Made by a program: the position numbers and the translations under genes
The notes under the pieces: generated by a model
What the model was told of the DNA's origin: nothing
Seen by the model: only the letters and a program-made list of their open reading frames with translations
The model's database searches: none
In this document: positions 17,656 to 26,077 of the stretch, one piece after another
Layout of the letters: the number at the start of each line of letters is the position of its first letter
How positions within the stretch are numbered: position 1 is the first letter of the stretch
From: CAHJXG01 sp964235485
GTDB taxonomy: Bacteria; Pseudomonadota; Alphaproteobacteria; Acetobacterales; Acetobacteraceae
Assembly: GCA_964235485.1 (NCBI GenBank)
Contig: CAXSAZ010000001.1
Span: forward strand, 124,001-188,000
DNA length: 64,000 nt
Reading direction: 5' to 3'

Positions 17656-18831
17656 ATGACCAGGAAGACCGGCCGCCATTTCTTCGCCAACCCGGGGCCG
17701 ACCAACATCCCGGACTCGGTGCTGCGGGCGATGGACCGTCCCTCGCTCGACTTCATGGACCCCGAGTTCATCGAGGTGTTCGACGCCGCCGTGGCCGGGC
17801 TGAGGCGGGTGCTGGGCACGTCGGGCGAGGTGTTCCTCTACACCGCATCCGGCCACGGCGCGTGGGAAGCGACGCTGGTGAACCTGCTGTCGCCCGGCGA
17901 CACCGTGCTGGTCCTGGAGTCCGGCTGGTTCAGCGAGGGCTGGGCCGCGATGGCGGAGAAGTTCGGCCTGCGGGTGCAGACCGTCGCGGCGGACTGGCGG
18001 CGCGGCGTCGATCCGGCGGCCGTGACGGCGGCGTTGCGGGCCGACGCCGGGCACGCGGTCAAGGCCGTGCTGGCCGTGCACAACGAAACGGCGACGGGCC
18101 TCGCGATGCCGCTGCCGGACATCCGCGCCGCCATCGACGAGGCTGCCCACCCGGCGCTGCTGCTGGTCGATACCATCTCGTCCCTCGGCTCGCTTCCGTT
18201 CCACATGGAGGAATGGGGCATCGACGCCGCCGTGGGCGGCAGCCAGAAGGGCCTCATGCTGCCGGCCGGGTTCAGCTTCACCGCGGCGTCGTCCAAGGCG
18301 ATGCAGGCGCACGCCGCCGCCCGACTGCCGCGCCATTACTTCGACTGGACGGTGATGCTCGGCCGCCCGTCGCGCAGCTTCGTCGGCACCATCCCCACCG
18401 CCATGTTCTACGGCCTGCGCGAAAGCCTGCGGCTGATCGAGTTGGAGGGCTTGGCGCAGGTCGTCGCCCGTCACCACCGCCTGGCCGAGGCCACGCGCCG
18501 GGCCGTGCGCGTGTGGTCCGGCAACGACGGCCCGCAACTGTATTGCCTCGACCCGGCCCGCCTGTCGGATAGCATCACGGCCGTGTTGATGCCGGAGGGC
18601 TTCAATGCCGACACCGTGCGGCGCACGGCGCTGGACCGGTTCAACGTTTCGACCGGGGGCGGCCTGGGCCGACTCGGCGGCGCGCTGTTCCGCATCGGGC
18701 ACCTGGGCGACCTGAACGAGCCGATGGTGCTGGGCACGCTCGGCGCCGTGGAGATGAGCCTGCGGATCAACGGCGTGCCGCATGGCAAGGGCGGCGTGGA
18801 TGCGGCAATGGACTGGCTCGCCGCGGCCTGA
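17656..18831 (+). CDS. Class V PLP aminotransferase, serine/alanine-glyoxylate type
   Basis: A 391-residue fold-type I aminotransferase. The N-terminus HFFANPGPTNIPDSVLRAM and TASGHGAWEATL are typical of serine-glyoxylate or alanine-glyoxylate aminotransferases. The PLP lysine is in GGSQKGLMLPAGF near residue 197, and VDTISSLGSLP supplies the cofactor-contacting Asp. It likely transfers an amino group from serine or alanine to glyoxylate. The start follows TGGAGCGGATC. Neighbours (guaA, nrdA) give no clue to physiological role; a photorespiration-like or serine-cycle function is possible but unproven. Confidence 0.88.
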   Translation: MTRKTGRHFFANPGPTNIPDSVLRAMDRPSLDFMDPEFIEVFDAAVAGLRRVLGTSGEVFLYTASGHGAWEATLVNLLSPGDTVLVLESGWFSEGWAAMAEKFGLRVQTVAADWRRGVDPAAVTAALRADAGHAVKAVLAVHNETATGLAMPLPDIRAAIDEAAHPALLLVDTISSLGSLPFHMEEWGIDAAVGGSQKGLMLPAGFSFTAASSKAMQAHAAARLPRHYFDWTVMLGRPSRSFVGTIPTAMFYGLRESLRLIELEGLAQVVARHHRLAEATRRAVRVWSGNDGPQLYCLDPARLSDSITAVLMPEGFNADTVRRTALDRFNVSTGGGLGRLGGALFRIGHLGDLNEPMVLGTLGAVEMSLRINGVPHGKGGVDAAMDWLAAA

Positions 18832-18921
18832 GACACTGCCGGGCGCATGGCCGAGTCGCCGGCCTCCGCCCGGGACCGTGGCGCGGCTGTCACGGTTGCG
18901 TGTTTCCCTTCGGGCACATGA

Positions 18922-18970
18922 ACACTACCCTTAGTGGTCGGCATTGCGACTCGTCACCTAGATGTTGTAG
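18922..18970 (+). promoter_or_regulatory. Tandem NrdR boxes upstream of nrdAB
   Basis: Box 1 at 18922-18937 (acactacccttagtgg) and box 2 at 18955-18970 (cacctagatgttgtag) fit the NrdR consensus acaCwAtATaTwGtgt. Box 2 keeps all strongly conserved positions; box 1 departs at the two central ones. They start 33 bp apart, about three helical turns, as expected for cooperative NrdR binding. The sites lie 39-87 bp before the nrdA start, suggesting repression of nrdAB when dATP is plentiful. nrdR itself is not in this window. Confidence 0.75.
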
Positions 18971-19008
18971 CCTGCGTCGCCAAAGCTGAATAACGCAGGA
19001 GTGTCACC

Positions 19009-20859
19009 GTGCTCGACGCAGTGCAGATGCAGGGCCGCCACCAGGTAAAGGTGGACCGGTCGCGGGACCGGCTGCTCACGGATTTCGGGCGCGCGACGCT
19101 GGACGACCGCTACCTAATGCCGGGCGAAAGCTACCAGGACCTGTTCGCCCGGGTGGCCAGCTTCTACGGCGACGACGCGGCGCACGCGCAGCGCATCTAC
19201 GACTACGCGAGCCAGATGTGGTTCATGCCGGCAACCCCCGTGCTGTCCAACGGCGGCACCACGCGGGGCTTGCCCATAAGCTGTTTCTTAAACGAGGCGT
19301 CGGACAGCCTGGACGGCATCGTCGGCCTGTGGAACGAGAATGTATGGCTGGCGTCCAAGGGCGGCGGCATCGGCTCCTATTGGGGCAACCTGCGCTCCAT
19401 CGGCGAGAAAGTCGGGCAGAACGGCAAGACCTCCGGGGTGATCCCGTTCATCCGGGTGATGGACAGCCTGACGCTGGCGATCTCCCAGGGGTCGCTGCGC
19501 CGCGGGTCGGCCGCGGTGTACCTGCCGATCTCGCACCCGGAAGTCGAGGAGTTCGTCGAGCTGCGCCGCCCGACCGGCGGCGACCCGAACCGCAAGGCGC
19601 TCAACCTGCACCACGGCATCCTGGTGTCGGACTCGTTCATGCGCGCCGTCGAGGCGGACGAGCAATGGGCGCTGACCTCCCCCAAGGACGGCGCCATGGT
19701 GCGGCTGGTGAGCGCGCGCGCCCTGTGGATACGCATCCTGACCGCGCGGATCGAGACGGGGGAGCCATACCTCGTGTTCTCCGACCACGTGAACAACGCG
19801 CGGCCGGAGCAGCAGAAGCTGGCCGGGCTTGAAGTCAAGACCAGCAACTTGTGCAGTGAAATAACGTTGCCAACTGGCATCGACCACCACGGGCGGCAGC
19901 GCACCGCCGTGTGCTGCCTGGCCTCCCTCAATCTGGAAAGCTGGCTGGAGTGGAAGGACCACCCGCTGTTCATCGAGGACGTGATGCGCTTCCTCGACAA
20001 CGTGCTGCAGGACTTCATCGACCGCGCGCCAGAGGAGATGGAGCGGGCCAAGTACTCGGCGATGCGGGAGCGCTCGGTGGGCCTGGGCGTGATGGGCTTC
20101 CACAGCTTCTTGCAAGCGCAGAGCGTGCCGTTCGAGGGCGTGGTGGCCAAGGTGTGGAACAAGCGGATGTTCAAGCACATCCGCGCCCAGGCGGACGCCG
20201 CGAGCCGCATGTTGGCGGAGGAGCGGGGGCCGTGCCCCGATGCCGAGGAGTACGGCATCATGGAGCGTTTCTCCAACAAGATGGCCATCGCGCCCACCGC
20301 CAGCATCAGCGTCATCACCGGCAGCACCAGCCCCGGCATCGAGCCGATCGCCGCCAACGTGTTCCTGCAGAAAACCCTGTCCGGCAGCTTCACCGTGCGC
20401 AACCGGCACTTGCAGCAGTTGCTCTCCGCCAAGGGCATGGACACCGACGCCATCTGGTCGGGCATCACGCTGAACAAAGGCAGCGTGCAGCACCTCGATT
20501 TCCTGACCGAGCAGGAAAAGGCGGTATATCGCACCGCGTTCGAGCTGGACCAGCGTTGGGTGGTGGAGCACGCGGCGGACCGAACGCCGTATGTCTGCCA
20601 AAGCCAGTCGGTGAACCTGTTCCTGCCGGCCGACGTGCACAAGCGCGACTTGCACCAGATCCATTTCCTGGCGTGGAAGCGGGGCGTGAAGTCGTTGTAC
20701 TATTGCCGCAGCCTGTCGATCCAACGCGCGGACAACGTCAGCGAAAAGGTGGTGCGCCCGACCGAGATGGCGACCGCCGCCCCGAGCGACGCCGGGCGGA
20801 TGTCGCTGGCCGGCGCCACCAAGCCAAACAACTACGAGGAATGCCTCGCCTGCCAGTAG
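19009..20859 (+). CDS. nrdA: Ribonucleoside-diphosphate reductase class Ia, alpha subunit
   Basis: A 616-residue catalytic subunit reducing ribonucleoside diphosphates to deoxy forms. Active-site cysteines are visible in GLPISCFLNEA, KTSNLCSEITLP (the Asn-Cys-Glu triad) and AVCCLASLNL. The radical-path tyrosines are in VKSLYYCRSL. The C-terminal shuttle cysteines are in YEECLACQ at the very end. There is no N-terminal ATP-cone, so overall activity control by dATP through that domain is missing, consistent with a protein shorter than E. coli NrdA. The GTG start at 19009 has CAGGAG 7 bases upstream. Two NrdR boxes precede it. Confidence 0.95.
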   Translation: MLDAVQMQGRHQVKVDRSRDRLLTDFGRATLDDRYLMPGESYQDLFARVASFYGDDAAHAQRIYDYASQMWFMPATPVLSNGGTTRGLPISCFLNEASDSLDGIVGLWNENVWLASKGGGIGSYWGNLRSIGEKVGQNGKTSGVIPFIRVMDSLTLAISQGSLRRGSAAVYLPISHPEVEEFVELRRPTGGDPNRKALNLHHGILVSDSFMRAVEADEQWALTSPKDGAMVRLVSARALWIRILTARIETGEPYLVFSDHVNNARPEQQKLAGLEVKTSNLCSEITLPTGIDHHGRQRTAVCCLASLNLESWLEWKDHPLFIEDVMRFLDNVLQDFIDRAPEEMERAKYSAMRERSVGLGVMGFHSFLQAQSVPFEGVVAKVWNKRMFKHIRAQADAASRMLAEERGPCPDAEEYGIMERFSNKMAIAPTASISVITGSTSPGIEPIAANVFLQKTLSGSFTVRNRHLQQLLSAKGMDTDAIWSGITLNKGSVQHLDFLTEQEKAVYRTAFELDQRWVVEHAADRTPYVCQSQSVNLFLPADVHKRDLHQIHFLAWKRGVKSLYYCRSLSIQRADNVSEKVVRPTEMATAAPSDAGRMSLAGATKPNNYEECLACQ

Positions 20860-20896
20860 CGGCTGCGAGCGACCCCGCAACGAAAGGACTCAACCG

Positions 20897-21943
20897 ATGG
20901 ACGGCATGACACCCCATGGCGACAAGCCCCACCTGGACCTTCTGACCGAGAACCCGGTTTACAAGCCGTTCCGCTACCCGTGGGCCTATGAAGCCTGGCT
21001 GACCCAGCAGCGCGTGCACTGGCTGCCGGAGGAGGTGCCGCTCGCGGACGACGTGAAGGACTGGCACAAGGCGGTGACGCCGGCCGAGCAGAACCTGCTG
21101 ACCCAGATCTTCCGCTTCTTCACCCAGGCGGACGTCGAGGTGAACAACTGTTACATGAAGCACTACAGCCAGGTGTTCAAGCCGACCGAAGTGCTGATGA
21201 TGCTGTCGGCGTTCAGCAACATCGAGACGATCCACGTCGCTGCCTACAGCCACCTGCTCGACACCATCGGGATGCCGGAGATCGAGTACACCGCCTTCCT
21301 CAAGTACAAGGAGATGAAGGACAAGTACGACTACATGCAGTCCTTCCGGGTGGACAGCAAGCACGAGATCGCCAAGACGCTCGCGGCCTTTGGCGCCTTC
21401 ACCGAGGGGCTGCAGCTTTTCGCCTCCTTCGCGATCCTGCTGAACTTCCCCCGGCACAACAAGATGAAGGGCATGGGCCAGATCGTGTCCTGGTCGGTCC
21501 GCGACGAGACGCTGCACTGCCTGTCCATCATCCGGCTGTTCCGCACCTTCGTGCAGGAGAACCCGGAGATCTGGACGGAGGCGCTCAAGCAGGAAATCTA
21601 CGAGGTCTGCGCGACTATCGTGGAGCACGAGGACGCCTTCATCGACCTCGCCTTCGAGCAGGGGCCGATCGAGGGGCTGGCTGCCCCCGACGTGAAGCGC
21701 TACATCCGCTACATCGCCGACCGCCGCCTCTTGCAGCTTGGGCTGAATGCCTTGTTCCACGTCGAGGACAACCCGCTGCCCTGGCTCGACGACATGCTGA
21801 ACGCGGTCGAGCACGCCAACTTTTTTGAGAACAGGTCCACGGAATACAGCCGCGCCTCGACTTTGGGAACGTGGGAAGAGGCGTTCGCCAGCAACGTGTT
21901 CGAGTCGGAACAACCCCAGGGTGTGATCCCCCTCACAGTCTAA
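20897..21943 (+). CDS. nrdB: Ribonucleoside-diphosphate reductase class Ia, beta subunit
   Basis: A 348-residue ferritin-like subunit holding the diiron-tyrosyl radical cofactor. Metal ligands and the radical residue are visible. NIETIHVAAYSHLLD gives Glu, His and Tyr in the E115-H118-Y122 spacing of E. coli NrdB. FTEGLQLFASF gives the E204 equivalent and RDETLHCLS the E238 and H241 equivalents. The radical Tyr is present, so this is the class Ia/Ib type rather than Ic. It lies 37 bases after nrdA with AAAGGA ahead of the start, so it is cotranscribed. A strongly structured untranslated segment follows. Confidence 0.96.
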   Translation: MDGMTPHGDKPHLDLLTENPVYKPFRYPWAYEAWLTQQRVHWLPEEVPLADDVKDWHKAVTPAEQNLLTQIFRFFTQADVEVNNCYMKHYSQVFKPTEVLMMLSAFSNIETIHVAAYSHLLDTIGMPEIEYTAFLKYKEMKDKYDYMQSFRVDSKHEIAKTLAAFGAFTEGLQLFASFAILLNFPRHNKMKGMGQIVSWSVRDETLHCLSIIRLFRTFVQENPEIWTEALKQEIYEVCATIVEHEDAFIDLAFEQGPIEGLAAPDVKRYIRYIADRRLLQLGLNALFHVEDNPLPWLDDMLNAVEHANFFENRSTEYSRASTLGTWEEAFASNVFESEQPQGVIPLTV

Positions 21944-22005
21944 ACGTGTTGGTATCATATCATCACGCAAGCATTGAAGGCTCGTTACTTTGGTGGGAAG
22001 TGCTT

Positions 22006-22094
22006 GAACATGGGCGTTCGCGCCCAGTTCGGGCACGCCCTGCATGTTCCTTCGCGATCAGCCGGTCCTATCGAACTTTTATCGGTACGCTGAT
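22006..22094 (+). ncRNA. Candidate structured RNA element downstream of nrdB
   Basis: Within the 220-base gap after nrdB, GAACATG (22006-22012) pairs with CATGTTC (22043-22049). It encloses GGCG-TTCG-CGCC (a UUCG tetraloop hairpin) and GGG-CACG-CCC, forming a three-way junction. Then ATCAGC (22057-22062) can pair with GCTGAT (22089-22094). There is no U-tract, so it is not a simple intrinsic terminator. It may be an mRNA 3' structure, a small RNA or a leader of the next small gene. Confidence 0.4.
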
Positions 22095-22163
22095 GCAAAT
22101 TGACCAATCGACACGCCCTCGCATTATCGTGTAGTTTTTGAATTCGGCAACACGGGGCGTGAT

Positions 22164-22466
22164 GTGGAACACGATATTGAAGACGATGCCGAAGATCTGG
22201 TCGCCTCCAGCGACGTTGCACGCGAAACCACGCCGACCGGCCTGCCGCGGCATACCCGCCGGCTGTCGGACAAGGTCCTGGTCGCGTTTCACCATGCGTG
22301 CGACACGTCCGACTTGGAGATCGCCGAGCATCTTCTGAACATCCTCGAGATCATGCTGACCCGGCGTCCGACGCACGCCGACGGCAACCGCCGCCGCAGC
22401 ATCGAGGGCCTCGTGGCGGCGCATGAACGCCTGTGGCACTTGCGGCATCCCACGATCGAGACGTAA
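22164..22466 (+). CDS. Small conserved hypothetical protein
   Basis: A 100-residue acidic-then-basic soluble protein with GTG start. The core LSDKVLVAFHHACDTSDLEIAEHLLNILEIMLTR, then EGLVAAHERLWHLRHP, forms predicted helices. I recognise this as a recurrent small protein of Rhodospirillales without assigned function. There is no signal peptide and no cysteines. It ends 6 bases before the convergent methyltransferase gene, and the structured segment after nrdB lies just upstream. No role can be assigned. Confidence 0.7.
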   Translation: MEHDIEDDAEDLVASSDVARETTPTGLPRHTRRLSDKVLVAFHHACDTSDLEIAEHLLNILEIMLTRRPTHADGNRRRSIEGLVAAHERLWHLRHPTIET

Positions 22467-22472
22467 GCCGCC

Positions 22473-23192
22473 TCAGATCACCAGCGCCGCGCCGTCCCGG
22501 AGCAGGGATTGCGCCGAGCCGCTGAACGCGCCGTCGGCGTCATGCAGCACCAGGCCCGGGGCGATGCGGCCGGGGCCGCGCTGCGCCGCGTGCCCACGGA
22601 TCAGCGCCAGCTTGGCATCGCGGCCCGGCTTCGGCCATAGCGGGAACAGGGTCAGCCGCCCGACCCCTTCGGCCTGCAGCGCCGCCATCGCCCGCGCCGC
22701 CTGGCGCGCGGGCACCAGCACCGTCAACGACCCCCCGAGCCGCACGACTCCACGCAACGCGGCGATCCACCGTTCCAACGGCACCGTGCCCTCATGCGTG
22801 GCGAGGCGGCGCCGGGCGCCGGGCGGCAGCGTGTCCGCCGGGTCATGCCAGGGCGGGTTGCTGAAAGCGTGGTCGAAGCCGCCGCCCTGCCAGCCGTCGA
22901 CGTCGGCGGTCGCGATGCTAATGCCGTCGTAGCCGTTCGCCGCGACGTTCTGCCGGGCGAGGTCGGCCATGGCCGGGTCAACCTCGACGCCCACGCCGCC
23001 GACGCCCGGCACCCGGGCCGCCAAGCACAACAGGCCGGCCCCGGCGCCCGTTCCGGCTTCCAGCACCCGTTCCCCCGCGCGGGCCGGGACGCTCGCTGCC
23101 AGCAGCACGGGTTCGATCCCCGTCCGGTAGCCGTCGAGCGGCTGCGCGTAGCGGACGCGCCCGTCCAGCAGATGCCCGTCAGTGGTCAGCAC
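22473..23192 (-). CDS. SAM-dependent methyltransferase, tRNA1(Val) adenine-N6 type
   Basis: A 239-residue class I methyltransferase. The opening LLDGRVRYAQPLDGYRTGIEPVLLAA and the SAM loop VLEAGTGAGAGLLCLAA are those of TrmN6/YfiC-like enzymes. The amino-methylating motif IV is FSNPPWHDP, the NPPY/W signature of N6-adenine methylation. The likely target is A37 of a tRNA. The GTG at 23192 overlaps the DUF2007 stop by 7 bases and is preferred to a longer ATG at 23225. The frame stays open far upstream through the antisense of ispB, which is not coding. The neighbourhood with DUF2007 and ispB is conserved in alphaproteobacteria. Confidence 0.88.
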   Translation of the reverse strand: MLTTDGHLLDGRVRYAQPLDGYRTGIEPVLLAASVPARAGERVLEAGTGAGAGLLCLAARVPGVGGVGVEVDPAMADLARQNVAANGYDGISIATADVDGWQGGGFDHAFSNPPWHDPADTLPPGARRRLATHEGTVPLERWIAALRGVVRLGGSLTVLVPARQAARAMAALQAEGVGRLTLFPLWPKPGRDAKLALIRGHAAQRGPGRIAPGLVLHDADGAFSGSAQSLLRDGAALVI

Positions 23193-23398
23193 CGCGTCTC
23201 GCCGGCCTCGCTCAGCACCCGCCATGCCTGGCGCTCGTCCTCCGGCAGCACGGCGAGGCGGCGGGGAATGGCGCCGATGCTGCCCTCGATGGCGCTCACG
23301 TGACCGTCGAGCACGATGCTCTCGATGCCGGCGTCCCGCAGAAGTGCTGCGAGGAAGCTGAGCCGGACCAAATCGTTGGAAATCAGGACGGTTCGCAT
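23186..23398 (-). CDS. DUF2007 domain protein
   Basis: A 70-residue protein with the DUF2007 pattern MRTVLISNDLVRLSFLAALL, DAGIESIVLDGHVS and RRLAVLPEDERQAWRVL. Such small proteins resemble PII-like signal-transduction folds, but their role is not established. The start ATG at 23398 matches the family length; the open frame upstream is not family-like. It is translationally joined to the methyltransferase behind it and is divergent from ispB with about 145 bases between them. Confidence 0.85.
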   Translation of the reverse strand: MRTVLISNDLVRLSFLAALLRDAGIESIVLDGHVSAIEGSIGAIPRRLAVLPEDERQAWRVLSEAGETRC

Positions 23399-23543
23399 GA
23401 GACGCTTTCGGCTGTGTGCGGCGATGACGCCTGGACGGGCGGGGCGGGATGCTGGACAACAACGCCGGGCGAGACAAGGGAGCGAATTGTTCGCCTTGAT
23501 CCATTTTCTGGGCCGCCGATATGCTGGCCATGGAGCCTGCGTG

Positions 23544-24593
23544 GTGAATCGGGAGTTCAGCTTGGGCGTTATCGCGAATCGAGTGCCGGCGCCTCCGATC
23601 AGCGGCGCCGCGGCGCCTGACGCCCTGTCGGCACTGGTGAAGCTGGTCGGCGCCGACCTGGCCGCCTGCAACCGCACGGTCGTCGCGCGGATGGACAGCC
23701 CGGTGGCGCTGATCCCGCAACTCGCCGCGCACATCGTCGCCGCGGGCGGCAAGCGGCTGCGGCCCTTGCTGACGCTTGCGGCGGCGCGGATGTGCGGCTA
23801 CGCTGGGCCGCGCCACGTCCATTTGGCCGCCTGCGTCGAGTTCATCCACACCGCGACCCTGCTGCATGACGACGTGGTGGACGAAAGCCTGCTGCGCCGC
23901 GGCCTGTCCAGCGCCAACGCCGTGTTCGGCAACCAGGCGTCCGTCCTGGTCGGTGATTTCCTGTTCGCCCGCGCCTTCCAACTGATGGTCGAGGACGGGT
24001 CGCTCAAGGTTCTCGCCATCCTGTCGCAGGCCGCCGCCACCATCGCGGAGGGGGAGGTGCTGCAGCTTGCGACGCAGAACGACCTGTCCACGTCGGAGGA
24101 GCGTTACCTCGACGTGGTGCGCGGCAAGACGGCCGCCCTGTTCGCCGCCGCCTGCCAGGTCGGCGCGGTGGTGGCCGAGCGGCCTGCGCCGGAAGAGGCG
24201 GCGTTGGCCGACTACGGCATGAGCCTCGGCATGGCGTTCCAGTTGGTGGATGACGCCCTGGATTATGCGGCCGACCAGATAACGCTGGGCAAGACGGTCG
24301 GCGACGATTTCCGGGAAGGCAAGATCACCCTGCCGGTCCTGGCCGCCTACCAGGCGGGCGACGCGGAAGCGCGCGAGTTCTGGGTCCGCACCATCGAGGC
24401 CAGCAGCCAAACGGATGCCGACCTCGACCGCGCCATGCTGCTGGTGCAGCGGACCGGCGCGATCCGCACGACCCTGGCCCGCGCCGCCCGCTTCGCCGTG
24501 ACGGCAAAGGCCGCGCTGGCGGTGTTCCCGGACAGCCCGATGCGCCGCGCGCTGGCCGATGTCGCGGATTACACCGTGAGCCGAGTGAGCTGA
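23544..24593 (+). CDS. ispB: Polyprenyl (octaprenyl/decaprenyl) diphosphate synthase
   Basis: A 349-residue trans-prenyltransferase making the long isoprenoid side chain of ubiquinone. The first aspartate-rich motif is LLHDDVVDES near residue 108, the second LVDDALDYA near residue 234, and GGKRLRPLL supplies the IPP-binding Arg residues. The product chain length (C45-C50 in many Rhodospirillales) cannot be read from motifs. Two GTG codons in tandem (23541, 23544) compete as starts; 23544 gives 8 bases from a GGAG. The tail ends 4 bases before the convergent aminotransferase stop. Confidence 0.9.
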   Translation: MNREFSLGVIANRVPAPPISGAAAPDALSALVKLVGADLAACNRTVVARMDSPVALIPQLAAHIVAAGGKRLRPLLTLAAARMCGYAGPRHVHLAACVEFIHTATLLHDDVVDESLLRRGLSSANAVFGNQASVLVGDFLFARAFQLMVEDGSLKVLAILSQAAATIAEGEVLQLATQNDLSTSEERYLDVVRGKTAALFAAACQVGAVVAERPAPEEAALADYGMSLGMAFQLVDDALDYAADQITLGKTVGDDFREGKITLPVLAAYQAGDAEAREFWVRTIEASSQTDADLDRAMLLVQRTGAIRTTLARAARFAVTAKAALAVFPDSPMRRALADVADYTVSRVS

Positions 24594-24597
24594 CCGC

Positions 24598-26007
24598 CTA
24601 CACGACCGTCAGCCGCTCCCGCCGCAACTGCACCGTCAGCTCGTCGAGCGCCGGCTCGATCCGGTCCAGCATCTCATCCACCTCGGCCGCGGTCATGACC
24701 AGCGGCGGGCTGAATGCCAGGGTATCGCCGGACAGGCCGCGGGCGATCACGCCGTGCTGCTCGCACAGCTTGGTCAGGCGGGCGACGACCTTCTGCTTGG
24801 GATCGAAGTTGCGTCGCGCATCCCGGTCCGCCACCAGCTCCATGGCGGCGATCATGCCGACGCCGCGGACCTCGCCCACCAGTTCGTGCCCGGCGAAACG
24901 GCGGCGCAGCTCCCCTTGCAGGTGCGCGCCCACGGTTTGCACGTGATCGACGATGTTGATCTCGTCGTAGATCTTCAGCGCCTCCACGGCGACAGCGGCC
25001 GGCACCGGATGGCCCGAGTAGGTGTAGCCGTGGCCAAAGGTGCCGATCTCGTGGCTTTCGCGCGCCAGGCCCTCGAACACCCGCTCGTTCACCATGACGG
25101 CGGAGATCGGCAGAAAGGCGGCCGACAGCGCCTTGGCGCAGGTGATGATGTCCGGCTCGATCCCGAAGGTTTGGCTGCCCCAATAGCTGCCGGTCCGGCC
25201 GAAGCCACAGATCACCTCGTCCGCCACCAGCAGCACGTCGTGGCGGCGCAGCACGGCCTGGATCTTCTCGAAATAGGTGCGCGGCGGCACGATCACGCCG
25301 CCGGCGCCCATGATCGGCTCCGCGAACATCGCGGCCACGGTGTCCGGCCCTTCCGCGATGATGAGCTGGTCCAGCGCCTCGGCGCAGCGCGTGGCAAAGG
25401 CTTCCTCACTCTCGCCGGGTTCGGCGCCGTGGTAATGGTGCGGCGTCATCGTGTGCAGGAAGCCCGGCAGCGGCAGGTCGAAGCTGCGGTGGTTATACGG
25501 CAAGCCCGTCAGGGACGAGGCGGCGACGGTGACGCCGTGATAGCCCTTGAGCCGCCCGATCAGCTTCTTCTTCCGGGGCCGGCCCAGGGCGTTGTTGAAG
25601 TACCAGATCATCTTGACCGCGCTGTCGTTCGCCTCCGACCCCGAGTTGGCGAGGAACACCTTGCTCATCGGCACCGGCGCGCGCTGGATCAGCATCTCGC
25701 TGAGGTCGATCAGCGGCTCGTGCGACTTGGCGGTGAAGGCGTGGTAGAACGGCAGCTTGCGCATCTGGTCGTAGGCGGCGCGCGCCAGGCGCTCGTTGCT
25801 GAAGCCGAGGCTGGCGCACCACAGCCCGGCGACGCTCTCGATGTAGTCGCGTCCGGCCTCGTCCCAAACCCGCACGCCCTCGCCGCGGCTGATGATCATC
25901 GGCCCGGCTTCCTGGTGGGCCGCGAGGTCCGTGTAGGGGTGCAGCGCGTGGGCGATGTCCCGCCCGGCGGCGGAGTTGGCGCGGACGGCGGACGGGGGAG
26001 GGGTCAT
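24598..26007 (-). CDS. Class III PLP aminotransferase (omega-aminotransferase type)
   Basis: A 469-residue fold-type I aminotransferase of the beta-alanine/putrescine/omega-amine-pyruvate group. Visible motifs are FLANSGSEANDSAVKMIWYF (PLP phosphate site), LLVADEVICGFGRTG (the Asp that anchors the pyridine) and CAKALSAAFLPISA with the Schiff-base Lys near residue 294. GHGYTYSGHPVP closes the active site. It probably deaminates an omega-amino acid or diamine with pyruvate as acceptor; the exact amine is unknown. It lies downstream of pyrE on the same strand but 70 bases apart. Confidence 0.88.
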   Translation of the reverse strand: MTPPPSAVRANSAAGRDIAHALHPYTDLAAHQEAGPMIISRGEGVRVWDEAGRDYIESVAGLWCASLGFSNERLARAAYDQMRKLPFYHAFTAKSHEPLIDLSEMLIQRAPVPMSKVFLANSGSEANDSAVKMIWYFNNALGRPRKKKLIGRLKGYHGVTVAASSLTGLPYNHRSFDLPLPGFLHTMTPHHYHGAEPGESEEAFATRCAEALDQLIIAEGPDTVAAMFAEPIMGAGGVIVPPRTYFEKIQAVLRRHDVLLVADEVICGFGRTGSYWGSQTFGIEPDIITCAKALSAAFLPISAVMVNERVFEGLARESHEIGTFGHGYTYSGHPVPAAVAVEALKIYDEINIVDHVQTVGAHLQGELRRRFAGHELVGEVRGVGMIAAMELVADRDARRNFDPKQKVVARLTKLCEQHGVIARGLSGDTLAFSPPLVMTAAEVDEMLDRIEPALDELTVQLRRERLTVV

Positions 26008-26077
26008 GGGGGGAACCTGCTGTGGGCGGTCCTGCTATTCTAGGCTGCGATGCCCCCGGTTTGGAACACCAATCGGT

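Noticed and set aside
15766..18783. Minus-strand open frame of about 1000 codons antisense to guaA and the aminotransferase
   Set aside because: It lies antisense to two clearly conserved enzymes and shows only low-complexity Arg/His/Gln sequence, as expected from G+C-rich third positions.
23193..24410. Upstream extension of the methyltransferase frame
   Set aside because: It runs antisense to ispB and through the DUF2007 gene; family similarity begins only near the GTG at 23192.
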